A DNA stretch of 64,000 nt, taken from assembly GCF_017308015.1 (NCBI RefSeq), contig NZ_JAFKFW010000014.1:1-64000 (forward strand). The letters run 5' to 3'. The notes below the pieces were generated by a model. It saw only the letters and a list, made by a program, of their open reading frames with translations. It was not told the DNA's origin and did not search any database. A program made the translations under genes and the position numbers. This DNA is from Allobosea sp. Lineage in GTDB: Bacteria; Pseudomonadota; Alphaproteobacteria; Rhizobiales; Beijerinckiaceae. This document shows, piece by piece, positions 47,526-55,890 of the stretch (positions are counted from its first letter, which is position 1; each line of letters starts with the position of its first letter).

Positions 47526-48944
47526 ATGGACAATCGAAACGATCTCTGGCGACATGTCGATGCGAACAAGGAGCGCCTGATCGCGCTCTCCGACCGGGTC
47601 TGGGGCATGCCGGAGGTGTGCTACACCGAGAAGCGCTCGGTCGCCGAGCATATCGCCGAATTGAAGCACCAGGGCTTCAGGATCACCGAGAATGTCGCCG
47701 ACATCCCGACCGCCGTGATCGGCGAGGCCGGCGAAGGCGGCCCGGTCATCGCCTTCCTCGGCGAATACGACGCCCTCCCCGGCCTCTCGCAGGAAGCCGG
47801 CGCTTCCGAGCACAAGGAAATCGAGACCAACGGTCACGGCCATGGCTGCGGCCATAACCTGCTCGGCTCGGCCGCGATGCTCGCAGCGGTGGCGATGAAG
47901 GAGTGGCTCGCCGAGAACAAGATCCCCGGTCGCGTGCGCTATTACGGCTGCCCGGCCGAGGAAGGCGGCGCCGCCAAGGCCTTCATGGTCCGCGCCGGCG
48001 CCTTCGACGACGCCGATGTCGCGATCTCCTGGCATCCGTCGAGCTTCTGGGAGGTTGCTCCGGCGCTCGCCCTGGCCAATACCCGCGCCGATTTCGTCTT
48101 CACCGGCCGCGCCTCGCATGCCGCCGCTGCGCCGCATCTCGGCCGTTCGGCGCTCGATGCCGTCGAGCTGATGAGTGTCGGCGTCAACTACATGCGCGAG
48201 CACATGCCCTCCGATGCGCGTGTCCATTATGCGCTGCTGGACACCGGCGGCATCGCGCCGAACGTCGTCCAGGCCCACGCGCGCGTCCGTTATTCCATCC
48301 GCGCCCGTGACCTGCGCGGCATGCTGGAGTTGGTCCAGCGCGTGAAGAAGATCGCCGAAGGCGCGGCGCTGATGACGGAAACCAAGATGGAGATGCGCAT
48401 CGTCAGCGCCGTTTCCGATCTGGTCGCCAACACGCCGCTCGAAGAAGCGATGCACAAGGTGATGGGTGAACTCGGAGCGCCGCATTTCGACGATGCGGAC
48501 AAGGCCTATGCCGAGAAGATCCGCGGCACGCTCTCGCCGCAGGAGATCGCCTCGATCTGGCGCACGATCGGCATGCCCGATACCGGCGCGCCGCTCGCCG
48601 ACTTCCTCGTGCCGCGCGACGCCAAGCGCAACCCGGCGATCGGCTCGACCGATATCGGCGACGTGAGCTGGGCGGTGCCGACCGTACAGGCCCATGCGCC
48701 GACGGTCGCGATGGGCACGCCGTTCCACACCTGGCAGGTGGTGGCGCAGGGCAAGTCGCCGGCCGCGCACAAGGCGATGGTCCATGTCGCCAAGGCGATG
48801 GCCGCGACCGGCGCAGCCGTGCTGAGCGATCCCGCCCTGATGGCCGCCGCCAAGGCCGATCACAAGGCGCGACTCGGCAAGGAAGGCTACACCTCGCCGC
48901 TGCCCCCCGAAGTGAAGCCGCCGCTGACGATGTCGCTGGGCTGA
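47526..48944 (+). CDS. M20-family amidohydrolase (AbgB-like)
   Basis: A 472-residue zinc-dependent amidohydrolase close to p-aminobenzoyl-glutamate hydrolase subunit B. Metal and active-site stretches are LGEYDALPGLSQ, GHGHGCGHNLLG and YYGCPAEEGG. The dimerisation insert contains GRASHAAAAPHLGRSALDAVELM in pieces. A C-terminal GTPFHTWQVVAQGKS supplies the last ligand. No AbgA partner or transporter is adjacent, so the substrate is open. Start ATG at 47526 follows AGGCGGA. Confidence 0.87.
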   Translation: MDNRNDLWRHVDANKERLIALSDRVWGMPEVCYTEKRSVAEHIAELKHQGFRITENVADIPTAVIGEAGEGGPVIAFLGEYDALPGLSQEAGASEHKEIETNGHGHGCGHNLLGSAAMLAAVAMKEWLAENKIPGRVRYYGCPAEEGGAAKAFMVRAGAFDDADVAISWHPSSFWEVAPALALANTRADFVFTGRASHAAAAPHLGRSALDAVELMSVGVNYMREHMPSDARVHYALLDTGGIAPNVVQAHARVRYSIRARDLRGMLELVQRVKKIAEGAALMTETKMEMRIVSAVSDLVANTPLEEAMHKVMGELGAPHFDDADKAYAEKIRGTLSPQEIASIWRTIGMPDTGAPLADFLVPRDAKRNPAIGSTDIGDVSWAVPTVQAHAPTVAMGTPFHTWQVVAQGKSPAAHKAMVHVAKAMAATGAAVLSDPALMAAAKADHKARLGKEGYTSPLPPEVKPPLTMSLG

Positions 48945-48977
48945 TCCTCGGCCCTCGTCATCATCCAGAAGACACGC

Positions 48978-49089
48978 GTCATCCCGGACGAAGCGCAGCG
49001 GAGATCCGGGATCCATGCCTGAAGCTTCCCAGGAAGCGTTCCGGAATGGATCCCGGGTCTCCCTGCGGTCGCCCGGGATGACTTTTTTG
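48978..49089. repeat. palindromic intergenic element with terminator-like end
   Basis: The outer arms GTCATCCCGG (48978-48987) and CCGGGATGAC (49073-49082) are perfect inverted repeats. Inner arms GATCCGGGATCCAT and ATGGATCCCGGGTC also pair. CTTTTTTG follows on the plus strand, so it may terminate the amidohydrolase transcript. The wording resembles a common rhizobial intergenic repeat. Confidence 0.7.
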
Positions 49090-49188
49090 TTTGAGCTTCA
49101 ATCTCCACAGGCCGATTGAACGAACACATATGATCCCGGAGAATGCGCCTTTGCCGCCAGCCGGCAGAATCGCCCACCCGGAGCCAGC

Positions 49189-49746
49189 ATGGATCGCGCA
49201 GAGGAATCGGAAGAAGGGCTTGGCCGGCATCACCGCACGGCCAGCGGCCAGGCCGATTCCACGATTCCCGAGCCCGTCGATCTCGCCGGCTATGTGCTGG
49301 ACGAGCAGTTCGGCTTCCTGCTCCGGCAGATGCAGCAACGCTATGTCGCGATGTTCCTGGAGATGATGGGCGCGGACGGGCCGACGCCGCCGCAATTCGC
49401 GGTGCTATGCCGGCTCGCCGTCGACGGTCGGATCTCCCAGAACCAGCTCGGCCGCATGACGGCAATGGACCCGGCCACGATCCGGGGCGTGGTGACGCGA
49501 CTCGCCGAACGCGGGCTGGTCGAGCGCCTGCACGATCCCGATGACAAGCGCCGCGTGCTGGTGCAGCTCGGCCAGCGCGGCCGCGAACTGCTGCCGGAGT
49601 ATGTTGCCCGCGCCAAGGCGATCACCGTCGCAGCGCTCGATCCGATGGCGGAGCGCGAGGTCGAGCCGCTGCTCGAGACGATGCGGCGCCTGCTCTCGGG
49701 CTTCAAACCGCCAGATATTGGCTCCGCGCCGCCTCGTCGGCCTTGA
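49189..49746 (+). CDS. MarR-family transcriptional regulator
   Basis: A 185-residue winged-helix regulator. The core includes FLLRQMQQRYVAMFLEMMG, PPQFAVLCRLAVDGRISQNQLGR in pieces, MDPATIRGVVTRLAERGLVER in pieces and HDPDDKRRVLVQL (the wing). It is convergent with the livF-type gene and overlaps it by 44 bp. Position beside the transporter operon suggests it may control it. A CATATGAT sequence before its own start is shared in part with the operator at 54393-54414. Confidence 0.9.
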   Translation: MDRAEESEEGLGRHHRTASGQADSTIPEPVDLAGYVLDEQFGFLLRQMQQRYVAMFLEMMGADGPTPPQFAVLCRLAVDGRISQNQLGRMTAMDPATIRGVVTRLAERGLVERLHDPDDKRRVLVQLGQRGRELLPEYVARAKAITVAALDPMAEREVEPLLETMRRLLSGFKPPDIGSAPPRRP

Positions 49747-50413
49747 GCGCCGCCATCGTATCGTCGAAACGGATCAGCCCCTTCTCGATGATGACGGCAC
49801 GGTCGGCGATGCTGCCGGCGAAATGCAGGTTCTGCTCCGAGAGCAGCACGGACAACCCCTCGCCTTTCAGCACGCGGATGGCCTTCGCCATCGCCTCGAC
49901 GATCACCGGCGCCAGCCCCTCCGAGGGCTCGTCGAGCAGCAGCAGGCGCGGATTGCCCATCAGCGTACGGGCGATGGTCAGCATCTGCTGCTCGCCGCCG
50001 GACATGGCGCCACCCGGCCGGTCGCGCATGCGGCCGAGATTAGGGAAGAGATCGAACAGCCGCTCCGGCGTCCAGTGCGGAGCGCCCGTGCGGGACGGCT
50101 GGCGGCCGACTTCGAGATTCTCCATCACGGTCAATTCCGAGAAAACGCGCCGATCCTCCGGCACGTAGCCGATGCCGAGCCGGGCGATCTGGAAAGGTTC
50201 GCGTCCGGCGACCTCCTTGCCTTCGAAGCGGATTGAGCCCTGCGGCTCGGGCACCAGCCCCATTACCGTCTTCATGGTCGTCGACTTGCCGGCGCCATTG
50301 CGCCCCATCAGCGCGACGACCTCGCCTGCCCCGACCGAAAAGCCGACGCCGTGCAGGATCTTGGCGCGACCATACCAGGCCTCGACGCCCGCGAGTTGGA
50401 GGAGCGCCGTCAT
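49703..50413 (-). CDS. livF: branched-chain-type ABC transporter ATP-binding protein LivF
   Basis: A 236-residue ATPase of the LivF group. Walker A is MGRNGAGKST, the signature is MSGGEQQMLTIARTLM and Walker B is LLLLDEPSEGLAP. The ATG at 50413 overlaps the livG stop by one base (TGATG), and an in-frame TTG lies immediately upstream. It is the last gene of the operon and pairs with LivG on the fused permease. Confidence 0.94.
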   Translation of the reverse strand: MTALLQLAGVEAWYGRAKILHGVGFSVGAGEVVALMGRNGAGKSTTMKTVMGLVPEPQGSIRFEGKEVAGREPFQIARLGIGYVPEDRRVFSELTVMENLEVGRQPSRTGAPHWTPERLFDLFPNLGRMRDRPGGAMSGGEQQMLTIARTLMGNPRLLLLDEPSEGLAPVIVEAMAKAIRVLKGEGLSVLLSEQNLHFAGSIADRAVIIEKGLIRFDDTMAALKADEAARSQYLAV

Positions 50414-51186
50414 CAATGCCCTCCCGAGGTCGCGCCGGAGCCGAGATAGACCGCGCGCACCTGCGGGTCGTTGCGGACCTCTGCGCTGGTGCCGGATGCG
50501 ATCAATCGGCCGCGGTCGAGCACCAGTACGCTGTCGGCATGAGCGAAGACGACATCCATGTCGTGCTCGGTGAAGAGCACCGCGATGCCGCGCTGCCGGG
50601 CGATGCGGGCGGTCAGCGCCATCAGGGCGATGCGCTCCTGCGGGGCCATGCCGGCAGTCGGCTCGTCCATCAGCAGGAGTTTCGGCGCGTTGGCGAGCGC
50701 GATGGCAAGCTCGACGCGCTTGAGATCGCCATAGGCAAGCACGCCGCAGGCACGCTCGGCTTGCGCGGTCATGCCGACCTGGTCGAGCAGCGCATTCGCC
50801 GGTTCGAGGCGGCGCTGGTCGGCACGGCCGAACAGGCGCCAGCTTTTCCCGGCATGCGAGATCAGCGCCATCTGGACATTCTCGCGCACGGTCATCGAGG
50901 CGAAGGTCGCGGTGATCTGGAAGGTCCGGCCGACGCCGAGACGCCAGACCTTACGCGGTGCGAGCCCGGTGATCGGCTTGCCAGCCAGCAGCACCTCGCC
51001 GCGATCGGGCTTGAGCTGCCCGTTCAGCATGTTGAAGCAGGTCGTCTTGCCGGCGCCGTTCGGGCCGATCAGCGCGACCAGCCTGCCGGCCTCCGCCGAG
51101 AAGGACACGCCGTCGACCGCCTTCACACCGCCGAAGGATTTGGCGAGATCGCGGGTTTCCAGCACCGGGGGCATGGGCGCGCTCAT
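50413..51186 (-). CDS. livG: branched-chain-type ABC transporter ATP-binding protein LivG
   Basis: A 257-residue ATPase of the LivG group. Walker A is IGPNGAGKTT, followed by VGRTFQITATFASMTVREN, the degenerate signature GVLAYGDLKRVELAIAL and Walker B LLLMDEPTAGM. The start ATG at 51186 overlaps the permease stop in ATGA. The signature motif (LSYGxQ-like, here LAYGDLKR) is normal for LivG. Confidence 0.94.
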   Translation of the reverse strand: MSAPMPPVLETRDLAKSFGGVKAVDGVSFSAEAGRLVALIGPNGAGKTTCFNMLNGQLKPDRGEVLLAGKPITGLAPRKVWRLGVGRTFQITATFASMTVRENVQMALISHAGKSWRLFGRADQRRLEPANALLDQVGMTAQAERACGVLAYGDLKRVELAIALANAPKLLLMDEPTAGMAPQERIALMALTARIARQRGIAVLFTEHDMDVVFAHADSVLVLDRGRLIASGTSAEVRNDPQVRAVYLGSGATSGGH

Positions 51187-53051
51187 GCTGCCGCCGTCGC
51201 TTGCGCGGCGCTCTCGCGCCGGGCGCGCCAGTACAGCCAGGTGCCGACGAGGCCACGCGGGAACAGCACGACCAGCAGCACGATCGAGAGGCCGAGCACG
51301 AAGCGCCAATAGGCCGTCAGCTTCATCAACTGCTCGTTGAGGCCCATATAGGCGAAGGCGCCAACGACCGGCCCGGCCACCGTCTGCACACCGCCGAGCA
51401 ACACCATCAGCAAGGCATCGACCGAGCGCGGAATCGCCATATAGGTCGGGAAGACCGAGCCCTTCGAGAAGGCGAAGAGGCCTCCCGCAATACCGGCGGC
51501 GACCGCAGCGATGGTGAAGGCAGCCCATTGCAGGCGCCCGACATCGAGGCCGATCGCCTCGGCCCGCAAGGGGCTGTCGCGCCCGGCGCGCAAGGCATAG
51601 CCGAAGGGCGCGAAGATGATGACGCGGAGCGCGACGATCACGATCACGGCGATGGCGAGCGCGAGATAGTAGAACGCGGTCTTCGGCACCGCCCAGACCG
51701 AGGGCCAGACGCCGAGGATGCCGTTGTCGCCGCCGGTGAGGTCGACCCATTGGAAGGCCGTCGCCCAGGCGATCTGCGCGAAGGCCAGCGTCAGCATGGC
51801 CAGATAGACGCCCGAGAGCCGGACGCAGAACCAGCCGAAGATCGCCCCGGCGATGCCGGCCATCAATGGCGCCAGCATCAGCGCCTCCTCCATCGGGCTG
51901 CCCAGCCATTTCACCGCCAGCGCCGCGCCATAGGCGCCGAGGCCGAAATAGGCGGCATGGCCGAAGGAGGTGATGCCGCCCGGCCCCATCAGCAGATGCA
52001 GCGAGGCGGCGAAGACCGCGAAGATAACGAGGTCGGTCAGGGTCAGGATGACATGATCAGGCACGACCAAGGGCGCCAGCACCAGCATTCCGAGCGCGAC
52101 AAGGCCGAAGACCTTCGCCGCACCGTCGGCCGGGCGCAGCAGGAAGAGCTGGCCGGCATGGCCGCGCGGCTCGACGCCTGCCTTGCCGAGCAAGCCATGC
52201 GGGCGGACGATCAGCACCGCCGCCATCACCAGGAAGACCAGCACCAGCGTGATCTTCGGCAGGACCAGGATGCCGAAGGCGTGGAGCACGCCGATCAGCA
52301 CGGCGGCGAGATAGGCGCCGGTCACGCTGCCGAGCCCGCCGACGACCACGACCACGAAGACCTCGGCGATCATGGAGAGGTCCATGTGAAGATTGATCGC
52401 CTCGCGCGGCAGCTGGAGCGCGCCGCCGAGCCCCGCCAGAGCCGCGCCGAAGGCGAAGACCGAGGTGAAGAGCAGGCGCTGGTTGACGCCGAGCGCGCTG
52501 ACCATCTCGCGATCCTGCGTTGCCGCCCGGATCAGCACCCCCCAGCGCGTCCGGTGGAACAAGAGCCAGATCAGGCCGAGCACGACCGGCCCGACCGCGA
52601 TCAGGAAAAGCTCGTAGCTCGGGAAGCGGTTGTCGAACAGGATGACGAAGCTGCGGAAGCCCGGCGCGCGCGGGCCGAGCTTGTCCTCCGGTCCCCAGGT
52701 CGCCAGCGCGATGTCCTGCAGCATCAGCACGACGCCGAAGGTCGCGAGCAGCTGGAACAGCTCCGGCGCCTGATAGATCCGCCGGAGGATCAGGACCTCG
52801 ATCAGCACACCGGCAAGACCGGTGAGCAGGACGGCGAGGATGACGCCGCCCCAGAAGCCGAGCGGATCGGCCGGGCCGAGCCAGGTCACCAGCGTGAAGG
52901 CCAGATAGCCGCCCAGCATGTAGAGCGAGCCATGGGCGAAGTTCACGATGCGCGTGACGCCGAAGATGATCGACAGTCCGCACGCCACCAGGAACAGCGA
53001 CGACGCCGAGGCCAGGCCGTTCAGGGTCTGGGTGAGGACGAGATCAAGCAT
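51183..53051 (-). CDS. fused LivH-LivM ABC permease
   Basis: A 622-residue protein that joins both permease subunits of a branched-chain-type importer. The LivH part is about residues 1-290 (SIIFGVTRIVNFAHGSLYMLGGY in pieces, EVFVVVVVGGLGSVTGAYLAA in pieces). The LivM part is about 305-610 (GGITSFGHAAYFGLGAYGAAL, GRLQWAAFTIAAVAAGIAGGL in pieces). Around 16-18 hydrophobic segments are expected. The frame is open throughout with no internal stop, so this is one polypeptide. The 62-bp gap to the binding-protein gene is normal. Confidence 0.92.
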   Translation of the reverse strand: MLDLVLTQTLNGLASASSLFLVACGLSIIFGVTRIVNFAHGSLYMLGGYLAFTLVTWLGPADPLGFWGGVILAVLLTGLAGVLIEVLILRRIYQAPELFQLLATFGVVLMLQDIALATWGPEDKLGPRAPGFRSFVILFDNRFPSYELFLIAVGPVVLGLIWLLFHRTRWGVLIRAATQDREMVSALGVNQRLLFTSVFAFGAALAGLGGALQLPREAINLHMDLSMIAEVFVVVVVGGLGSVTGAYLAAVLIGVLHAFGILVLPKITLVLVFLVMAAVLIVRPHGLLGKAGVEPRGHAGQLFLLRPADGAAKVFGLVALGMLVLAPLVVPDHVILTLTDLVIFAVFAASLHLLMGPGGITSFGHAAYFGLGAYGAALAVKWLGSPMEEALMLAPLMAGIAGAIFGWFCVRLSGVYLAMLTLAFAQIAWATAFQWVDLTGGDNGILGVWPSVWAVPKTAFYYLALAIAVIVIVALRVIIFAPFGYALRAGRDSPLRAEAIGLDVGRLQWAAFTIAAVAAGIAGGLFAFSKGSVFPTYMAIPRSVDALLMVLLGGVQTVAGPVVGAFAYMGLNEQLMKLTAYWRFVLGLSIVLLVVLFPRGLVGTWLYWRARRESAAQATAAA

Positions 53052-53113
53052 GTCGTCTCGGGCGCAACGCTACAGCCCTCAGGCGGTAGCGCCGCGCTCC
53101 ATGTCATGCAAGG

Positions 53114-54319
53114 TCAAACAGCCGGCCGCAGCTTGCGGACCTCGTCGTCGCTCGGCAGGTATTTGCCGCCGTCGCGATAGCTCCAGTCGACCATCACGCC
53201 CTTGCCGTTCTTCAGCGCGCTCTTGCCGACATAGGCCCCGAGCGTCGACTGATGATCGATCTTGCGGAACTCGATCGGGCCGAAGGCCGAACCGAACTTG
53301 AGCCCCTCGAAGGCGTCGACCAGCTTCTCGTTATCGGTCGAGCCGGCCTTCGCCAGCGCCGCCGCGATGGCCTGCACCGTCTCGTAACCGACGACAGAGC
53401 CCAGTCGCGGATAGTCGTTGTACTTCGCCTTATAGGCGTCGCGGAACCTGACGTGCTCCGGCGTCTGCAGATCCGCATGGGGGTAGCCGGTGATGATCCA
53501 GCCTTCCGGCGTCTCGGCGCCGAGCGTATCGAGATATTCCGGTTCGCCGGTCAGCATCGAGACGACCTGACGGCCTTCGAACAGGCCGCGCGTATTGCCG
53601 GCACGGACGAAATTGGCGAGGTCGACCGCGAAGGTGACGTTGAAGATCGCCTCCGGCTTGGCCGCCTCCAGCGCCTGTACGGTGGCGCCGGCATCGATGC
53701 GGCCGAGCGCCGGGAACTGCTCGGCGACGAAGGTCACGTCGGGGCGCGCCTTCAGCAGCAATTCCTTGAACCATTTCACCGCCGACTGGCCGTACTCGTA
53801 GTTCGGCGCGACGATCGCCCATTTCTTGGCCGGGAGCTTCGCCGCCTCCTCGACCAGCATCGCGGCCTGCATATAGGTCGAGGGCCGCAGGCGGAAGGTG
53901 TAGCGATTGCCCTTCGACCAGACGAGCGCGTCGGCCAGAGGCTCGGAGGCGACATAGAGCCGCTTGTTCTGGTTGGCATAGTCGGCAAGCGCCAAGCCGA
54001 CATTGGAGAGGAAGCCGCCGGCGATGATATCGACCTTCTCGGCGGTGGCGAGATCGGCGGCGTGGCGCACCGCATCCTCGGGCTTGCCGGCATCGTCGCG
54101 GAAGACCGTCTCGAGCTTGCGGCCGAGCACGCCGCCGGCCGCGTTGATCTGCTCCTGAGCCAGCTCCCAGGCCTGCCGGTAGGGTTTCAGGAAGGCCGGC
54201 TGGGCGGTATAGGAGTTGACCTCGCCGATGCGGATCGGACCTGCGCCCTGGGCACGCACCAGCTGGGGAACGCCGAGGGCCAGCGTGCCCGCGACGAAAC
54301 TGCGACGATCGATCTGCAT
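53114..54319 (-). CDS. ABC transporter substrate-binding protein (periplasmic type 1, Leu/Ile/Val-like)
   Basis: A 401-residue periplasmic-binding protein, first gene of the importer operon. The N-terminus MQIDRRSFVAGTLALGVPQL has a twin-arginine-like motif and a hydrophobic stretch ending VRAQG. Family blocks are IRIGEVNSYTAQPAF, VDIIAGGFLSNVGLALADYA and GYETVQAIAAALAKAGS. The ligand could be an amino acid, amide or aromatic acid; the sequence does not say. An alternative start at 54352 exists. Confidence 0.88.
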   Translation of the reverse strand: MQIDRRSFVAGTLALGVPQLVRAQGAGPIRIGEVNSYTAQPAFLKPYRQAWELAQEQINAAGGVLGRKLETVFRDDAGKPEDAVRHAADLATAEKVDIIAGGFLSNVGLALADYANQNKRLYVASEPLADALVWSKGNRYTFRLRPSTYMQAAMLVEEAAKLPAKKWAIVAPNYEYGQSAVKWFKELLLKARPDVTFVAEQFPALGRIDAGATVQALEAAKPEAIFNVTFAVDLANFVRAGNTRGLFEGRQVVSMLTGEPEYLDTLGAETPEGWIITGYPHADLQTPEHVRFRDAYKAKYNDYPRLGSVVGYETVQAIAAALAKAGSTDNEKLVDAFEGLKFGSAFGPIEFRKIDHQSTLGAYVGKSALKNGKGVMVDWSYRDGGKYLPSDDEVRKLRPAV

Positions 54320-54392
54320 GAGGTTAAGTCCTTCGCCTCGCTGCGGCTGCAATCCGCGTCGATACCGCTCACACCGGGGCAGGTGGAGCGAA

Positions 54393-54414
54393 ATTCATTT
54401 GCATGCATATGAAT
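54393..54414. promoter_or_regulatory. near-perfect 22-bp palindrome upstream of the binding-protein gene
   Basis: ATTCATTTGCAT / GCATATGAAT matches its own reverse complement at 20 of 22 positions. It lies 74-95 bp upstream of the ABC substrate-binding protein start, a usual operator position. Its AT-rich, ATTCAT...ATGAAT design is compatible with a MarR-type regulator, one of which is encoded at the far end of the operon. Confidence 0.55.
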
Positions 54415-54483
54415 AGGCAGATCGAGCCGCGTGTCAATCTGCCATTCTTGCAATGCAGCAGAAGCGCGCAAGCCTGACGGCAG

Positions 54484-54503
54484 TTCGTACGGCCTTGTAC
54501 GAA
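54484..54503. promoter_or_regulatory. 20-bp palindrome TTCGTAC-N6-GTACGAA
   Basis: Perfect seven-base arms around GGCCTT. It lies between the importer operon (minus strand) and the candidate small RNA (plus strand). The design is typical of a dimeric regulator site; the cognate regulator is not identifiable. Confidence 0.5.
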
Positions 54504-54561
54504 AATCTCAAAAGAGACTGATTTCATTGAGGAAACAGGTCGCTCAAAAATAAGTCAGCGA

Positions 54562-54693
54562 TGCTGCCCTTTTGATCTTGCAGGCGGAGCAAAGCCTCCC
54601 TATTTAGATTGCATCGCAGCAGAGATGCTGCGTCGCCCTTCTTGGGCGTTTCCTCCCTAGACTTGGGCTGCGCTTCCGGCGCGGCCCTTTTTT
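54562..54693 (+). ncRNA. candidate small regulatory RNA
   Basis: No ORF fits here. Possible promoter elements are TTGAGG (54527-54532), a 17-base spacer and ATAAGT (54550-54555). Downstream, three stems can form: CGCAGC-agagat-GCTGCG (54615-54632), CGCCC-ttctt-GGGCG (54634-54648) and the strong terminator GGGCTGCGC-ttccg-GCGCGGCCC followed by six T (54665-54693). CCTCCC, complementary to a Shine-Dalgarno, occurs twice (54595-54600 and 54652-54657), the second between stems. The terminator points along the plus strand, where no gene precedes it. Family assignment not possible by eye. Confidence 0.55.
54665..54693 (+). terminator. rho-independent terminator of the candidate sRNA
   Basis: Nine-base stem with one G-T pair, loop TTCCG, then TTTTTTC. 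It is oriented to end a plus-strand transcript, although both flanking genes are on the minus strand. Confidence 0.85.
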
Positions 54694-54713
54694 CTTGCCT
54701 GGAAGGCCCCTGC

Positions 54714-54962
54714 CTACCAGCGCCGGCCATAGCCCCAAGGACCGCCGAAGGAGGCATCGAAGCGGTCGAAGCGATAGCGCCGCTCCGCCGCGCGATCGAG
54801 ATCGAGCTGCAGCAGGCAGTTCGAGAAGGCCTCGCCCGGCGCGCGGAAGCCGAAGGAGCGGCAGCGCTGCTCGTCCATGGCCCGGTATTCGGCCTCGGTG
54901 GTGACGCAGCCGCTCAGTGCGAGAGCCAGCATCGCGCCGGTTGCAAGCCTGATGATCGTCAT
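54714..54962 (-). CDS. small predicted lipoprotein
   Basis: An 82-residue protein with a lipoprotein signal (MTIIRLATGAMLALALSGC, lipobox LSGC, Cys19). The short mature part contains RAMDEQRCRSFGFRAPGEAFSNC, given here as RCRSFGFRAPGEAFSNC, and an aromatic/glycine tail ending WGYGRRW. The pattern of a Cys before FGF and a Cys in SNC recurs in small alphaproteobacterial lipoproteins of unknown role. GAGAGGAGAAG precedes ATG at 54962. It is downstream of tonB with a 67-bp gap. Confidence 0.75.
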   Translation of the reverse strand: MTIIRLATGAMLALALSGCVTTEAEYRAMDEQRCRSFGFRAPGEAFSNCLLQLDLDRAAERRYRFDRFDASFGGPWGYGRRW

Positions 54963-55029
54963 CGCGCTTCTCCTCTCGCAGGTCTTCCCGTCCTACGCAT
55001 GGACGGCATCTCCGGTTCCCGCAACCAGC

Positions 55030-55890
55030 CTAGCGCGAGAACTTGATCGGGACAGTCAGCGCGATCGCGCCGCTGCCGAGGCCGTCCGGCGGGGCCGGAA
55101 CCGGATTGGCGCGGCGGATCATCGCGACCGCCTCCTCGTCCAGCGACGCATCGCCCGAACCGCGCACGAGCCGCGCCGAGAGCACGCGGCCGCCACGGTC
55201 GATGCTGAAGGCGACCTGGACCGTGCCCGGGCTCGCGCCGCCGGGGAAGCGCTTGTAGCGGTTGAGATGCGCCATCAGCGAGCCGCGCCAGCTCGCCGTC
55301 GCAGCCGGCGATGGCGAGGAAGCTCCGGAGTTGGGAGCGGCCGCGCGCGGGGCTGCCTGTGCCTGTGCAACCGGCGCGGAGGTCTGCTCGGCTTTCGGCT
55401 TGTCGGGCCGGATCGGCTTCTTCTTCTCGACGATCTTGGGTTTGGGCTTCGGCTTGGGCTTCTCCGGCGGAGGCTGCTTCGGCTGCTCCTTCGGAGGCGG
55501 TGTCAGGACGGCCGCGGCATCCGGCAGCGGCGGCAATTCGGGAATCCTGATCTCCGGTTCGGGAATCGCGACGGGCTCCGGCTCCGGCGGCGGCTCGATC
55601 ACATCGGGCTGCTCGACCGAGTCGGGCAGCGGCGGTTCGGGCTCCGGCTGCGCTTCCGCCATCTCGGGTCCGGGCGCGACCTCCTGCGCCGGGGCCTCCG
55701 GCGCGACCGCGAGCGGCGCAAGCTCGATCATCACCGCGGCCGGGGGGGCTCCCATCGCCGCCTCGGCGCGCTGCCAGTTGGCGACGACCCAGCCGGCGGT
55801 GCCATGGGCGCCCGCAACGACGAAGGCGGCAAGGCTCCAGCGCAGGGCCGCCGGGGCGAAGCGGGAAAGTGACGAGCGCTCGACGCTCAT
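55030..55890 (-). CDS. tonB: energy transducer TonB
   Basis: A 286-residue TonB-family protein that carries proton-motive energy from ExbB-ExbD to outer-membrane receptors. A single N-terminal membrane helix lies at about residues 16-38. A long proline/glutamate-rich then proline/lysine-rich spacer covers about 55-165 (KPKPKPKIVEKKKP). The C-terminal TonB domain is YKRFPGGASPGTVQVAFSID, ASLDEEAVAMIRRANPVPAPP. The start overlaps the exbD stop in ATGA. Confidence 0.92.
   Translation of the reverse strand: MSVERSSLSRFAPAALRWSLAAFVVAGAHGTAGWVVANWQRAEAAMGAPPAAVMIELAPLAVAPEAPAQEVAPGPEMAEAQPEPEPPLPDSVEQPDVIEPPPEPEPVAIPEPEIRIPELPPLPDAAAVLTPPPKEQPKQPPPEKPKPKPKPKIVEKKKPIRPDKPKAEQTSAPVAQAQAAPRAAAPNSGASSPSPAATASWRGSLMAHLNRYKRFPGGASPGTVQVAFSIDRGGRVLSARLVRGSGDASLDEEAVAMIRRANPVPAPPDGLGSGAIALTVPIKFSR

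Noticed and set aside
51201-53180. 659-codon open frame opposite the LivH-LivM fusion
   Set aside because: Highly charged, His/Gln/Glu/Arg-rich translation with no domain; shadow of hydrophobic codons on the real strand.
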